Program-made: the position numbers and the translations under genes
Shown here: in pieces, positions 17,741 through 25,873 of the stretch
Layout of the letters: the number at the start of each line of letters is the position of its first letter
Position numbering within the stretch: the first letter of the stretch is position 1
The notes under the pieces: model-generated
What the model saw: the letters and a program-made list of their open reading frames with translations, nothing else
What the model was told of the DNA's origin: nothing
Databases searched by the model: none
Assembly: GCA_965248685.1 (NCBI GenBank)
Contig: CBDFKC010000003.1
Location: 1,736,001 to 1,800,000 of the forward strand
Length of the DNA stretch: 64,000 nt
DNA from: VYFG01 sp965248685
Lineage (GTDB): Bacteria > Pseudomonadota > Gammaproteobacteria > Arenicellales > Poriferihabitantaceae
Reading direction: 5' to 3'

Positions 17741-19042
17741 ATGGATCTTAAAGAACTGGAATTTCCATTTGGAATTCGTCTGTTGGCCCGCTGGCAGTCT
17801 GGCGAATCGCTGGCAACTGAGCGCTTAAGGGAAATCTTTAATCACACGTTCAAAGGTGAATACGACGAATTTTTCCAGCACTTGGCACCGCAGGATGTAG
17901 TCCATGTTTCGGGCCCCGTCGATCTGATGACATTGACGATTATGTACCGGATATACGGCCTGAATTCGGCAGAATTTTATAAATCCGACGCTGAACGTTT
18001 CGTACGCGCTTCGCTGATGACGCAAAGATTACTTGGCATGCCTAAACTCTATATCAGTTGGCCGGTTTACGGGTTCACGGCTGAGGCGCTAGGCCAGGCC
18101 ATGATTTACTCCGATCAGTATTCTCCGGGCGCAGAGCCGGACAAGCCCCTGGCCAATTTCGAAAACTGGCAAGATATCGAGGCACCCGATATGCACGTCG
18201 GAATCCCAAAATTGCTCGATGAAATCACAGCCTGCTACCATCGTCTTACCGGTCAAAATCCCGTGCTACATTTGACAGCAGCCTATAGTCTCGCTGCGGA
18301 TATATTCGGGCAGGAAACCATCATCGGGGCACTAACCGACCAACCAAAATTAGTGAGTCGAATCCTCGATCACCTTACGGACACAGTACTCCAGCCCTGG
18401 ATGGATCATTTTTTCAAGCAGTACCCTGAAGGATGGGTAGAACTGAGTGACGCTTCCGGATCACCTTTCTTTATCGGTCCCCAAAATTGTAAAAATTTAG
18501 CAATCCGATCGACGCAAAGATTGATTGCAGCGAACAGCTGGGGCAAACGTGTCTACGACGCCAACTACCGTGGTGACTACGTAACTCAGGCCAATAGGAA
18601 CAGCGCTTCCTCATCCAGACGCAGGAAGCCCAGAGAGAATAATGTTGAACAACTGAGTTTGATTGAACTGTTTGAATTAAAAAATAGCGTCTGTACAGAC
18701 TATGTGATTCGTCTGGCCGAAGACCGAACGCCCATTTCCTTTTATGTAGAACAGGCGACCAGGTGCAATATTCCGTTGTTTATGGGCATTGGCGCGCTTC
18801 AGGTCGATCGCAATAGTATTGCGGATCAGGACGAAGCAAAACAGCAGATCGAGATGATCACTATCGAATATGTTGAAGCAATAAAGACTGTAGCGCACTC
18901 GATTTTGAAAAACGGGTATGAATCGAGAGACCCACCCTGGCCGGGCGCTGTTTATTTTGAAGATATAAGTGCGGAATCAGATTTCGGCCTCATTGAAGTG
19001 ATTCTGGAAACTGCTCTCAGGAATGGAAGTCTTACTTATTAG
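17741..19042 (+). CDS. uroporphyrinogen decarboxylase superfamily protein
   Basis: 433 residues with the URO-D superfamily order: an N-terminal HVSGPVDL region, then PKLYISWPVYGFTAEALGQ, then NPVLHLTAAYSLAADIFGQ with the typical DQPKLVSRILDHLTD helix, then a SDASGSPFFIGP segment. It is longer than heme-pathway HemE (about 355) and lies in a catabolic-looking operon, which points to the methyltransferase-type or uncharacterised branch. No clear corrinoid partner gene is nearby. It is probably co-transcribed with the AllA-like gene 36 bp downstream. The chemistry is unknown. Confidence 0.6.
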   Translation: MDLKELEFPFGIRLLARWQSGESLATERLREIFNHTFKGEYDEFFQHLAPQDVVHVSGPVDLMTLTIMYRIYGLNSAEFYKSDAERFVRASLMTQRLLGMPKLYISWPVYGFTAEALGQAMIYSDQYSPGAEPDKPLANFENWQDIEAPDMHVGIPKLLDEITACYHRLTGQNPVLHLTAAYSLAADIFGQETIIGALTDQPKLVSRILDHLTDTVLQPWMDHFFKQYPEGWVELSDASGSPFFIGPQNCKNLAIRSTQRLIAANSWGKRVYDANYRGDYVTQANRNSASSSRRRKPRENNVEQLSLIELFELKNSVCTDYVIRLAEDRTPISFYVEQATRCNIPLFMGIGALQVDRNSIADQDEAKQQIEMITIEYVEAIKTVAHSILKNGYESRDPPWPGAVYFEDISAESDFGLIEVILETALRNGSLTY

Positions 19043-19078
19043 ATTTTTTGCCAACAATATAATACCTATGAACGGAGA

Positions 19079-19735
19079 ATGGGCATGAACCAAACCGTGC
19101 TACCTATCGATTATTTGATTCCGGATGTACCACATGAACTTCCCTGGCAAGATGTTCCTTTGGTTGAAGCGACCGACGAGAACCTGGTTGGTTATGGATA
19201 CATGGTTAAAGATGCCGAAGCATGTGAAATCGAAATAGTACAGTGGCCCGCACAGGATTGGCGTCCAGTTGATTCGGGTACAGGTGATGAGGGTGGTGTT
19301 GTAGAGGGGATATTTCACAGCGAATGGAAAGGCGAAGTGTTGCACGGCAGCAATGACGCAGTTAAAGGAAACTATATTCTCGGTTGGTCGGCGAATCCCG
19401 GTGTTGCCGATCAAAACGCATTTGTGAGTAGGCCTGAACGAATATTACTATGGCACATGAACTATCATCCCGATGGTGGGCAGTTGTTTTTTCCGCTCGA
19501 TAATAAGCCTTTCTTGGTCCCAGTTGCACGGCCTGGTGACGACTTGAAACTGGACGATATTGTTGCATTTTATTGCGATGGAAACCAAGGAATATATATC
19601 CATCTGAATATATGGCATGAAGGCGTCTTTCCCAGTACACAGAAACAATCGTTTCTCGATCGCCAGGGTCGGATACACGCACGCGTAAGCTGCAACATCA
19701 CACAGGAATTTGGTGTTTTTTTAACGTTCCTTTGA
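19079..19735 (+). CDS. AllA (ureidoglycolate lyase)-like cupin
   Basis: About 218 residues from the start codon at 19079 (MGMNQTVLP; the inner ATG at 19085 is also possible). The core RILLWHMNYHPDGGQLFFPL, then PFLVPVARPGDD, then GIYIHLNIWHEGVFPS follows the cupin pattern of ureidoglycolate lyases: a HP...Q-F-PL strand, a P-F-V-VA strand and a late WH. An acyl-ureido or related C-N lyase or hydrolase role is plausible, but no other allantoin-pathway gene is present. It lies directly downstream of the URO-D-like gene. Confidence 0.6.
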   Translation: MGMNQTVLPIDYLIPDVPHELPWQDVPLVEATDENLVGYGYMVKDAEACEIEIVQWPAQDWRPVDSGTGDEGGVVEGIFHSEWKGEVLHGSNDAVKGNYILGWSANPGVADQNAFVSRPERILLWHMNYHPDGGQLFFPLDNKPFLVPVARPGDDLKLDDIVAFYCDGNQGIYIHLNIWHEGVFPSTQKQSFLDRQGRIHARVSCNITQEFGVFLTFL

Positions 19736-20176
19736 ATCGATAAGAATAGTATCTCTCTTTAAATATGTCAGTGAGATTATTACCAAGTTACTTTATAGCC
19801 CGCACGGGTGGGGGAGTAGGTGTTGTCGACCCGGACATTCTGTCAGACCAGGATCGCATTTTTACTGGCTTGAATACAATTGGCAATCTATCGCAATTAG
19901 GAGAATCATTGGTTAAGGGACGTTTGAGATCGCAAAGTTGATATTGATCAATCGAAAAAATTAATCGACCTGGTCAATAAGTTTAGGACGAAAGTCCTAT
20001 AATCGAGGTGTTCGATTCGGCAAACGAATTGGTGGAATATTGATGACGGGTAATAGATAGGTACTCAGGATAATTTTTCTCGAGCGCGTAAACCGGGTAA
20101 TGGGAATGAGTTTTACGGTCACTACATATCAATCTTAAATTTTGTGGGTATAACAATTTATGAGGAGGACTAAATC
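19736..20176. other. 441-bp leader or relic region with two hairpins
   Basis: A 58-codon frame at 19765-19941 continues in another frame to a stop near 20001, so it may be a frameshifted small gene; its product is not recognised. TAGGAC-GAAA-GTCCTA (19984-19999) is a perfect 6-bp stem with a GNRA tetraloop, and ATTCG-GCAAA-CGAAT follows at 20015-20029. They precede the PLP-enzyme gene by about 150 bp and could be leader structures. GAGGAGG lies 9 bp before the ATG at 20177. Confidence 0.4.
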
Positions 20177-21487
20177 ATGAGTGACGAACTCCGGGCTGCC
20201 GCCAGAGAGTTTCTCGTACGTTATGGCGGTGATACTTTTGATAACCTGTTCTGCCAGGCGAACGGTGCGGTGGTACAAGATGATAGTGGCCGCCAGATAC
20301 TTGATTTCACCTCGGGTCAAATGTGCGCCACTATAGGTCACAATCATCCCCGGATCATCCAGGCAGTAGAACAGGCCAGCAAAACCGCCTATCACCTGTT
20401 CAGTGGAATGATTCCGGAAGTAGTTGTTGAACTGGCAGAAAAACTGGCCGATTCGTGGATGCCGGCTGGACTCAAACGCTCATTACTGGTCAGCACCGGC
20501 AGTGAAAGTAACGAAGCGGCGCTCAGAATGGCAAAAATGTATACCGGGGGCTACGAGATAATAGCGGTTGGCGGTTCCTGGCACGGTGTCACTGGTGGTT
20601 CCGCTTCGGTTTCCATGGCCAGTGACCGACGTTACTATGGAGTCCCTGCACCGGGTGTCTTCGTCATACCCGAACCAAATCGTTATCGTCCCTATATTGA
20701 CCAGGGCTCGGAAGACAATTCGGCTATGGCTTGCTTGGAGCTGGGCCTTAAAATGTTCGATATGTATTCAAGCGGCAAACCCGCGGCCATTATTATTGAA
20801 CCCATCATCAGCGCTGGCGGTGTACTGGTTCCTCCCAGATGTTATATGCAGGGTTTACGCAAGGCGGCTGATGATCGCGGAATGTTACTGATTTTTGATG
20901 AAGCACAAACGGCTTTCGGGCGAATTGGGTACAAAACCGGTGCCGAGTACTTCGGCGTCACGCCGGACATTATGAGCGTATCCAAAACACTCGGTGGCGG
21001 ATTGCCACTCGCCGCAACCATTACCACCGACGTGATTGAACAACAGGTACACGATTCAGGATTTACTTTTTACACTAGCCATGTGTCCGATCCATTGCCG
21101 GCGCAGGTTGGTCTCGCGGTGTTGCAAACCATCGAAGAGGATCAACTGATCGACAGGGCGCGCCAACTGGGAGGCTATATTCGCAGTCAACTTGAGGCTC
21201 TGCAGGACAAGTTCGATGTCATAGGCGACGTTCGTGGCGAAGGTCTGTTGCTCGGCGTTGAGCTGGTTAAAGACCGACAGAGTAAAGAGCCAGCGCACGA
21301 ACTGGGTTGGTTAACAACACAAAAATGTTTCAACTACGGTTTAAGCATGAATATTCGGCGACGTGAGGAGCGCGGCTCGGTTTGGCGTATCGCGCCGCCT
21401 TTAACGGTAACACACGAGCAAATCGATCAGGCCGTAGAAATACTTGATCGATCACTTCAGGAAAGTCTGGACGAAATGACCAGGTGA
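20177..21487 (+). CDS. class III PLP enzyme, 2,2-dialkylglycine decarboxylase-like
   Basis: 436 residues, a complete class III aminotransferase fold. Cofactor residues are D241 in LLIFDEAQTAFGR and Schiff-base K270 in MSVSKTLGGGLPL; STGSESNEAALR (106-117) is the phosphate-binding loop. Overall it resembles 2,2-dialkylglycine decarboxylase, which couples oxidative decarboxylation of dialkylated amino acids to transamination. It is downstream of the URO-D-like and AllA-like genes on the same strand, with a 441-bp gap and its own strong ribosome-binding site, so it may be transcribed separately. The substrate is uncertain. Confidence 0.8.
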   Translation: MSDELRAAAREFLVRYGGDTFDNLFCQANGAVVQDDSGRQILDFTSGQMCATIGHNHPRIIQAVEQASKTAYHLFSGMIPEVVVELAEKLADSWMPAGLKRSLLVSTGSESNEAALRMAKMYTGGYEIIAVGGSWHGVTGGSASVSMASDRRYYGVPAPGVFVIPEPNRYRPYIDQGSEDNSAMACLELGLKMFDMYSSGKPAAIIIEPIISAGGVLVPPRCYMQGLRKAADDRGMLLIFDEAQTAFGRIGYKTGAEYFGVTPDIMSVSKTLGGGLPLAATITTDVIEQQVHDSGFTFYTSHVSDPLPAQVGLAVLQTIEEDQLIDRARQLGGYIRSQLEALQDKFDVIGDVRGEGLLLGVELVKDRQSKEPAHELGWLTTQKCFNYGLSMNIRRREERGSVWRIAPPLTVTHEQIDQAVEILDRSLQESLDEMTR

Positions 21488-21678
21488 AATCACGAAAGAT
21501 AATCTAAGTATCGCGGTGAATTTCGACCGAACTAACAACCAGAGTTAGAGGAAAACAGAGAGAGCATTGGGGTCAGTTCTTTGATTAAAATAAAATTTCT
21601 CCGTCCCTTTTATTATCTGTAAATGGTTCTTCAGGGCAACTTTGAGTTATCGCGGGTGAGTTGAAGCTGACCCACCAG

Positions 21679-21735
21679 ATCACTCGGAGTGTTTCGTCTG
21701 CTCTATGCCTCTTGTATACTCGAAGCGGCCATTTG
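21679..21735 (-). repeat. MITE-like repeat fragment R6, inverted
   Basis: On the minus strand it reads TGGCCGCTTCGAGTATACAA, then GAGGCATAGAGCAGACGAAACAC, closely matching the left half of R5 (6296-6342). The right half is not recognised. The rest of 21488-21804 holds no gene; a segment at about 21612-21638 repeats part of 16132-16157. Confidence 0.6.
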
Positions 21736-21804
21736 GTACTTTCAGGCAAAAAAGAATGAGGCTCTTCTTAAACAATTGTTGAGGAGGTAAGGAGGACAGA
21801 CACT

Positions 21805-22863
21805 ATGATGCGCACATTATTATTGTTGATTAGTATCGTTATTGCGACGATGCCGTCAAGAGTCTTTTCAGTTTCATGTATTGATTATAGAGAGGGTGAG
21901 GGCTATTTTTCTCCTAGCGTTTTTAAAAGATGCCTTAGCAGGATTTGCCATAACGATCCATGGTATAGAACTTCACCAAATCAGTTAATTGGGCTTTCCT
22001 GTCATGATAAGGTTTATTGGTTAGAACAGGTTCTCTCTTCCTATGGTGTTGATCGAACTGACTTGCTTACAGCGGCCAGAGAGTCGAGGATTGATCCTAG
22101 GCTACTTGCTGCGGTTCTTGCGAATGAGTTATCGGACTACAATATGTGCGAGTATCTTCAAGAACAATTTTACCAGTCGGGTTCTTCAGGTATCTCGCAA
22201 CTACAACCACAGCGGGTAATTGACCATCAACTTCTTGGCATCTCTAAGGACGACTCCCCCTATATTCATAGGTTCGCCTGGGAATACTTAGTTCAACCCA
22301 AAAATGCAGTTCGGCTTGCTGCTGCTGAAATATATTTTTTAATTTACAATATAGACATTGCCCATCGACAAAACTTGGATTTTGGCCTTAACGTTTTCTC
22401 GAAAGGCCGGCTGTATGCGAACAAAGTTTTAAAGAACACCTATTTGTTACTTCAGGACTTACCTCTAGATAAGCAGAGTCAAATCGCAAAGGAAATCTCT
22501 TTAGCCTTCTGGGTAAGTGCGGCATATAATAATGGCGGCAGCATTATTAAACAGTGGAGAGATAGTGATCACGAAATTTCTTCAGTGGGCGTTGTAGGCC
22601 CAAAACATCCATTTTATAACTCAATAGTTCACGGTGCAACCGCGGCAAACTTCTGGGGTGGTTGCTTAGCTAGGCTTGATTGGCCTGCTTCCAAAGTTTC
22701 ATTTCATGGACCTTCTAAGAATAAACTTCCTAGGATACCTTCGCATGGTGCTGAATCGGAGGGTGGATTTGAAAGTGGAACTTTTAATCGCCCATCTAGT
22801 GGAGGCGGAACAATCAAACCACTCTCGAACTGTACGTTCTTTCCTGATGATGAAGGATGTTAG
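21805..22863 (+). CDS. secreted lytic-transglycosylase-like protein
   Basis: 352 residues. The signal peptide MMRTLLLLISIVIATMPSRV precedes several cysteines. The central part has the SLT-like pattern: ESRIDPRLLAAVLANELSDY, with a Glu where goose-lysozyme-type transglycosylases carry the catalytic acid, then SSGISQLQP, then a helix with FWVSAAYNNGG. The C-terminal ~60 residues are Gly/Ser-rich with two final cysteines. An excellent AGGAGG precedes the ATG. It would act on peptidoglycan in the periplasm or outside, possibly as an effector. It lies between repeat R6 and the IS91 remnant. Confidence 0.65.
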   Translation: MMRTLLLLISIVIATMPSRVFSVSCIDYREGEGYFSPSVFKRCLSRICHNDPWYRTSPNQLIGLSCHDKVYWLEQVLSSYGVDRTDLLTAARESRIDPRLLAAVLANELSDYNMCEYLQEQFYQSGSSGISQLQPQRVIDHQLLGISKDDSPYIHRFAWEYLVQPKNAVRLAAAEIYFLIYNIDIAHRQNLDFGLNVFSKGRLYANKVLKNTYLLLQDLPLDKQSQIAKEISLAFWVSAAYNNGGSIIKQWRDSDHEISSVGVVGPKHPFYNSIVHGATAANFWGGCLARLDWPASKVSFHGPSKNKLPRIPSHGAESEGGFESGTFNRPSSGGGTIKPLSNCTFFPDDEGC

Positions 22864-22899
22864 TTTAGCAAAATCAGGATTGATAAAATTTGAACTCTA

Positions 22900-23545
22900 T
22901 TTGAATGTCTGCTTGGGTTAAGGGTTGTTAGACAACTGCGCGTAGAATAAAGCATCTGTGTGAACAATAAATCGCTGCGCAGATGTTTAACAAGCACCCA
23001 AGTACGAAACCGCGGGGCTTTGCTGATGACTATGGGGAAAGTAGAGGTCGAGGAGGGTTTACTATATGTAATTGATCGAGTTTTGGTTTCACTGATCTCG
23101 GTAAATACAACAAACCGACTGAGGCCAGAGGTTTATTGAAGTTAACGAATAGCGTTTTTAGTGTTTGTAGAGCTGTGTACTGTAAATATTCCATAGCGAT
23201 CTATTTCCCTATAGATAGGGACCAGTAAAGGAACGACATGTTATCGGCAGTTATTTTATTCATGGAGGTCTGCGCGCCGGAAAAATCTGTAGCAAGGTTT
23301 CAAGTATGACCATGGGTGTCCCGCAGGTTCGACAAACGACTGTCGGTGTCAGGTTATTTGGCTTGGTCGATAGTTCGTCCGATTCTTTTTTCGTCTCTAT
23401 CTGTAATACATCTGGGCAGAGAACTTTGCGTAACGTTGACAGGTTTTGTTTGCGCTGATGATTAGCCAGTAAACCGAAATGACGGATACGATGGAATCTT
23501 AGCGGTAAAAAGACCACATGGTAGTATGATATGTAGAACTTCAGA
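22900..23545 (-). mobile_element. internally deleted IS91-family copy
   Basis: The minus strand resembles the 3' part of the element at 6440-8968: the transposase tail, the CTGGTCCC...GGGAAAT block (23163-23225), CCCCGCGGTTTC (about 23010) and the 15-bp dyad (22927-22991). Read on its own strand its 3' end points toward the 3' end of the intact element, 14 kb away. It lacks the recombinase gene and most of the transposase. Confidence 0.75.
23260..23545 (-). pseudogene. IS91 transposase remnant with in-frame internal deletion
   Basis: The open frame reads YYHVVF followed at once by LPLRFHRIRHFGLLANHQRK, whereas in the intact transposase these segments (7704-7730 and 8352 onward) are about 200 codons apart. 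The HUH and tyrosine motifs are lost, so it cannot transpose itself. It ends with the CRTCG zinc motif. The frame is still open upstream into repeat R7 (to 23649), giving a fused hypothetical of 129 residues that is probably not a real gene. Confidence 0.8.
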
Positions 23546-23574
23546 CTTGATCTGACAGTTACCCGTTTTTCAGT

Positions 23575-23690
23575 GGTTCCGCTGGGCGACTCGACCCGTT
23601 GAGTGTATTTTTCAGTGCTCTTAAATTTCGATATCCATCGACATGGCACTTTACTTTTTCATCGGTCGCAAACATACTCAGAACGGCCTT
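23575..23690 (-). repeat. MITE-like repeat copy R7, diverged, inverted
   Basis: On the minus strand from 23679 it reads GAGTATGTTTGCGACCGATG, then AAAGTAAAGTGCCATGTCGAT, matching R2 and R4 with scattered changes, followed by AGCACTGAAAAAT and CAACGGGTCG. It lies directly on the 5' side of the deleted IS91 copy, as R5 does for the intact one. The remaining 180 bp up to the LysE gene show no gene. Confidence 0.65.
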
Positions 23691-23871
23691 CCATAATATG
23701 GAACGATGAATATTAACTGCGTACCTGATCAATTTGCACAACCTTGCAAACAGCCATTCAGAATGGATGATCCGGTAACCAAATAGCCCTACTTTTTGCC
23801 GGTTAGTGAATTGTAATCCGAAACCAGCGATTATTAAGAGACCTGCATCTATATAGGAGTTGTAACTAATA

Positions 23872-24510
23872 ATGTTTGATTACTCTTTTGCGCATTGGAG
23901 CACCTTCTTTCTGGCGGCAGTTCTTTTAAATCTTACACCTGGACCTGATATCGCCTATGTCCTCACTCATACAGTAAAAAACGGTATACGTTCCGGGTTT
24001 GCGGCATTATTTGGGGTATGGAGTGGTTTGTTTCTTCATGTAGTGCTTGCAGCTATCGGCCTATCTGCCATCCTGGCGACATCTGCAACTGCATTCCTTT
24101 TTGTTAAATTGGCTGGAGGTATGTACCTAATCTGGTTGGGAATGCAAGCTCTTCGAACTAACGGTTCATCAATCGGTTTAAAAACAGGTCACGCTAAATC
24201 GACTCCCAGGAGAATCTATATTCAGGGCATTCTAGTAGCAACTTTGAATCCAAAGGTTGCCTTTTTCTTTCTGGCATTCCTGCCTCAATTCGTTGTTCCA
24301 GGAGCCGGTCCAGCAAGCGCTCAGCTTTTTTTACATGGTTTTCTTATCTTAGTGGTCGGCGCCTTAATCGAGCCCCTTATAATTGTTCTGGGTGTAAAAC
24401 TGTCATACCAAATGGGCCAGAACTCTCGTGCTATTGTGTGGATGGAAAGAAGCTTGGGAGTCCTGTTCATTGGGTTAGGAATACGCATCGCTCTTAGCGA
24501 ACAAACATGA
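23872..24510 (+). CDS. LysE-family amino-acid exporter
   Basis: 212 residues with about six membrane segments and the LysE/RhtB N-terminal signature LNLTPGPDIAYVLTHTVKNG. Length and topology are normal. Members export basic amino acids, homoserine lactones or threonine; the substrate is not predictable here. A weak AGGAG precedes the ATG. It stands alone between the IS91 remnant and gene debris. Confidence 0.9.
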   Translation: MFDYSFAHWSTFFLAAVLLNLTPGPDIAYVLTHTVKNGIRSGFAALFGVWSGLFLHVVLAAIGLSAILATSATAFLFVKLAGGMYLIWLGMQALRTNGSSIGLKTGHAKSTPRRIYIQGILVATLNPKVAFFFLAFLPQFVVPGAGPASAQLFLHGFLILVVGALIEPLIIVLGVKLSYQMGQNSRAIVWMERSLGVLFIGLGIRIALSEQT

Positions 24511-24530
24511 TCTATACTACTCGCAACTAA

Positions 24531-24570
24531 CGCATGCAGTCGGACGCGGCAAAGCTGCACTGCTGATGCG
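24531..24570 (+). terminator. stem-loop after the LysE gene
   Basis: CGCATGCAGT (24531-24540) pairs with ACTGC and ATGCG (24559-24570) through two stem blocks with a 2-nt bulge, and an inner GC-rich pairing surrounds AAA. It starts 20 bp after the LysE stop but has no T-tract, so termination is only one possibility. The rest of 24511-24825 holds nothing I recognise. Confidence 0.35.
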
Positions 24571-24825
24571 AGCCGCTCAAATGTCCGATATCCCCTGTAT
24601 CCAGAATTGGATCGGATCTAGAAATACCTGTTAGTGATATTCGGGGACTGTCCCTTCTCCAGGCAAGGTTCTGACGAGTAACCTTACAAACCCTACCAGC
24701 AGTGATGGTAAGCCCAAGATTTCTAGTTCAGTCTCAATATTAGGGTCATAGTTGTTGATCATGTTTTTGATTATTCCAGCATTTAACAATAATCACTGGC
24801 CCTTTATTCTTTAGGCATTACACCT

Positions 24826-25395
24826 TCATTTATCTTTGGATTCTGACTCCCACTCAAAACGACCACTATCAAGGGCGCGCCTGGTGTCCGCAGCAAATTG
24901 CGCGTGTACGTCGTGAACGCCATGCCAATATTGATCTACTAACTCATTTCCTTGAAGCCCAGCATATTGGCAGACAAAAACTTCGCGATCGAGAATAGGT
25001 TCGGTTCTCTTATGGCTGCGCACTTCTAAATCAGGGCGCAGTACAGAAGTCGAAAGGGTTTTCCATCCAAGAGTTGAGAGGGAATCTGTGAGCCCTTTCT
25101 TGTTGAAGAACGTACAGCTGGTGGGCTCATATTGGCTCTCGCTACCAATTGGACAGTACACCATGGGTCTCTCAGTGGCACCATAGAAAATTGCTGTTTC
25201 AACAATCAGAATGCCGTTGGGATTGATAAGGTCTCTTAAGACCTTGAGGCCCCAAAAAAGGTATCTGAGGTGATATAGAACTCCCGGAAATACGATGACG
25301 TCGAATTTCCCAAACTTCTCAACCGTCAAGTCATACATATTGAGTTCGAACATCCTGACCTTGGAATTGAAGTATGGTATGAGAAACTCAAACAC
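24826..25395 (-). pseudogene. methyltransferase remnant lacking the SAM motif I
   Basis: 189 codons resembling the C-terminal two thirds of a DUF1698/CmoB-like class I methyltransferase: VEKFGKFDVIVFPGVLYHLR, then LRDLINPNGILIVETAIFYG. The N-terminal glycine-rich SAM-binding motif is absent and the open frame ends at 25395, where unrelated LysR sequence begins on the other strand. The product would not bind SAM normally, so I call it a 5'-truncated relic. Confidence 0.7.
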
Positions 25396-25398
25396 GCT

Positions 25399-25710
25399 AT
25401 GCTACTTCGGTATCAGTCAAGAAGAATGCGCAATCGTTCAGAATGTCGCCTTCTGTATTCTATTGATGGGTTGGTGTTTAACTCCTATCAGGTTTGTCTG
25501 AACGTAACAGAATGGGGAGAGGGTATTGCCCTAGGGTGGGCTCGCTCAGTTAAATCCAAAATCGATGAAGGAAAGCTTGCTCGAATACAGGGAATGACAA
25601 TGCAATTACCGGAATCTGTATTTGTATATCGAAGAAAATTGGCCGGGCCAGATCCAGTTGTTGATCAGTTTATTCAGATCCTTAAAATGAATATTGATTC
25701 AGTAATTTAG
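25399..25710 (+). pseudogene. LysR effector-domain remnant
   Basis: 103 codons. From about residue 25 the sequence LVFNSYQVCLNVTEWGEGIALGW, then EGKLARIQGM, then DPVVDQFIQILKMN follows the C-terminal end of a GcvA-like LysR effector domain. No DNA-binding domain precedes it. It begins 4 bp from the methyltransferase remnant, so both lost their 5' ends at one junction. Confidence 0.65.
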
Positions 25711-25873
25711 AGGTTTAGCGGTAATCATTCCGATTAGCTTTGTTTACAAAAAGTATCCAAAGTTATGTGATATTACAAGCAAAAAACATGTCAAAGTGGA
25801 TTTAATGGTTACCCGGTGAGGCGACCTGCGCTAATGGCAACTGTACTTCGGCACCAACCATTACCGCCGTTTT

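Noticed and set aside
19984..20029. Guanidine-II (mini-ykkC) or c-di-GMP riboswitch
   Set aside because: The loops are GAAA and GCAAA, not ACGR, and the GEMM core is not present.
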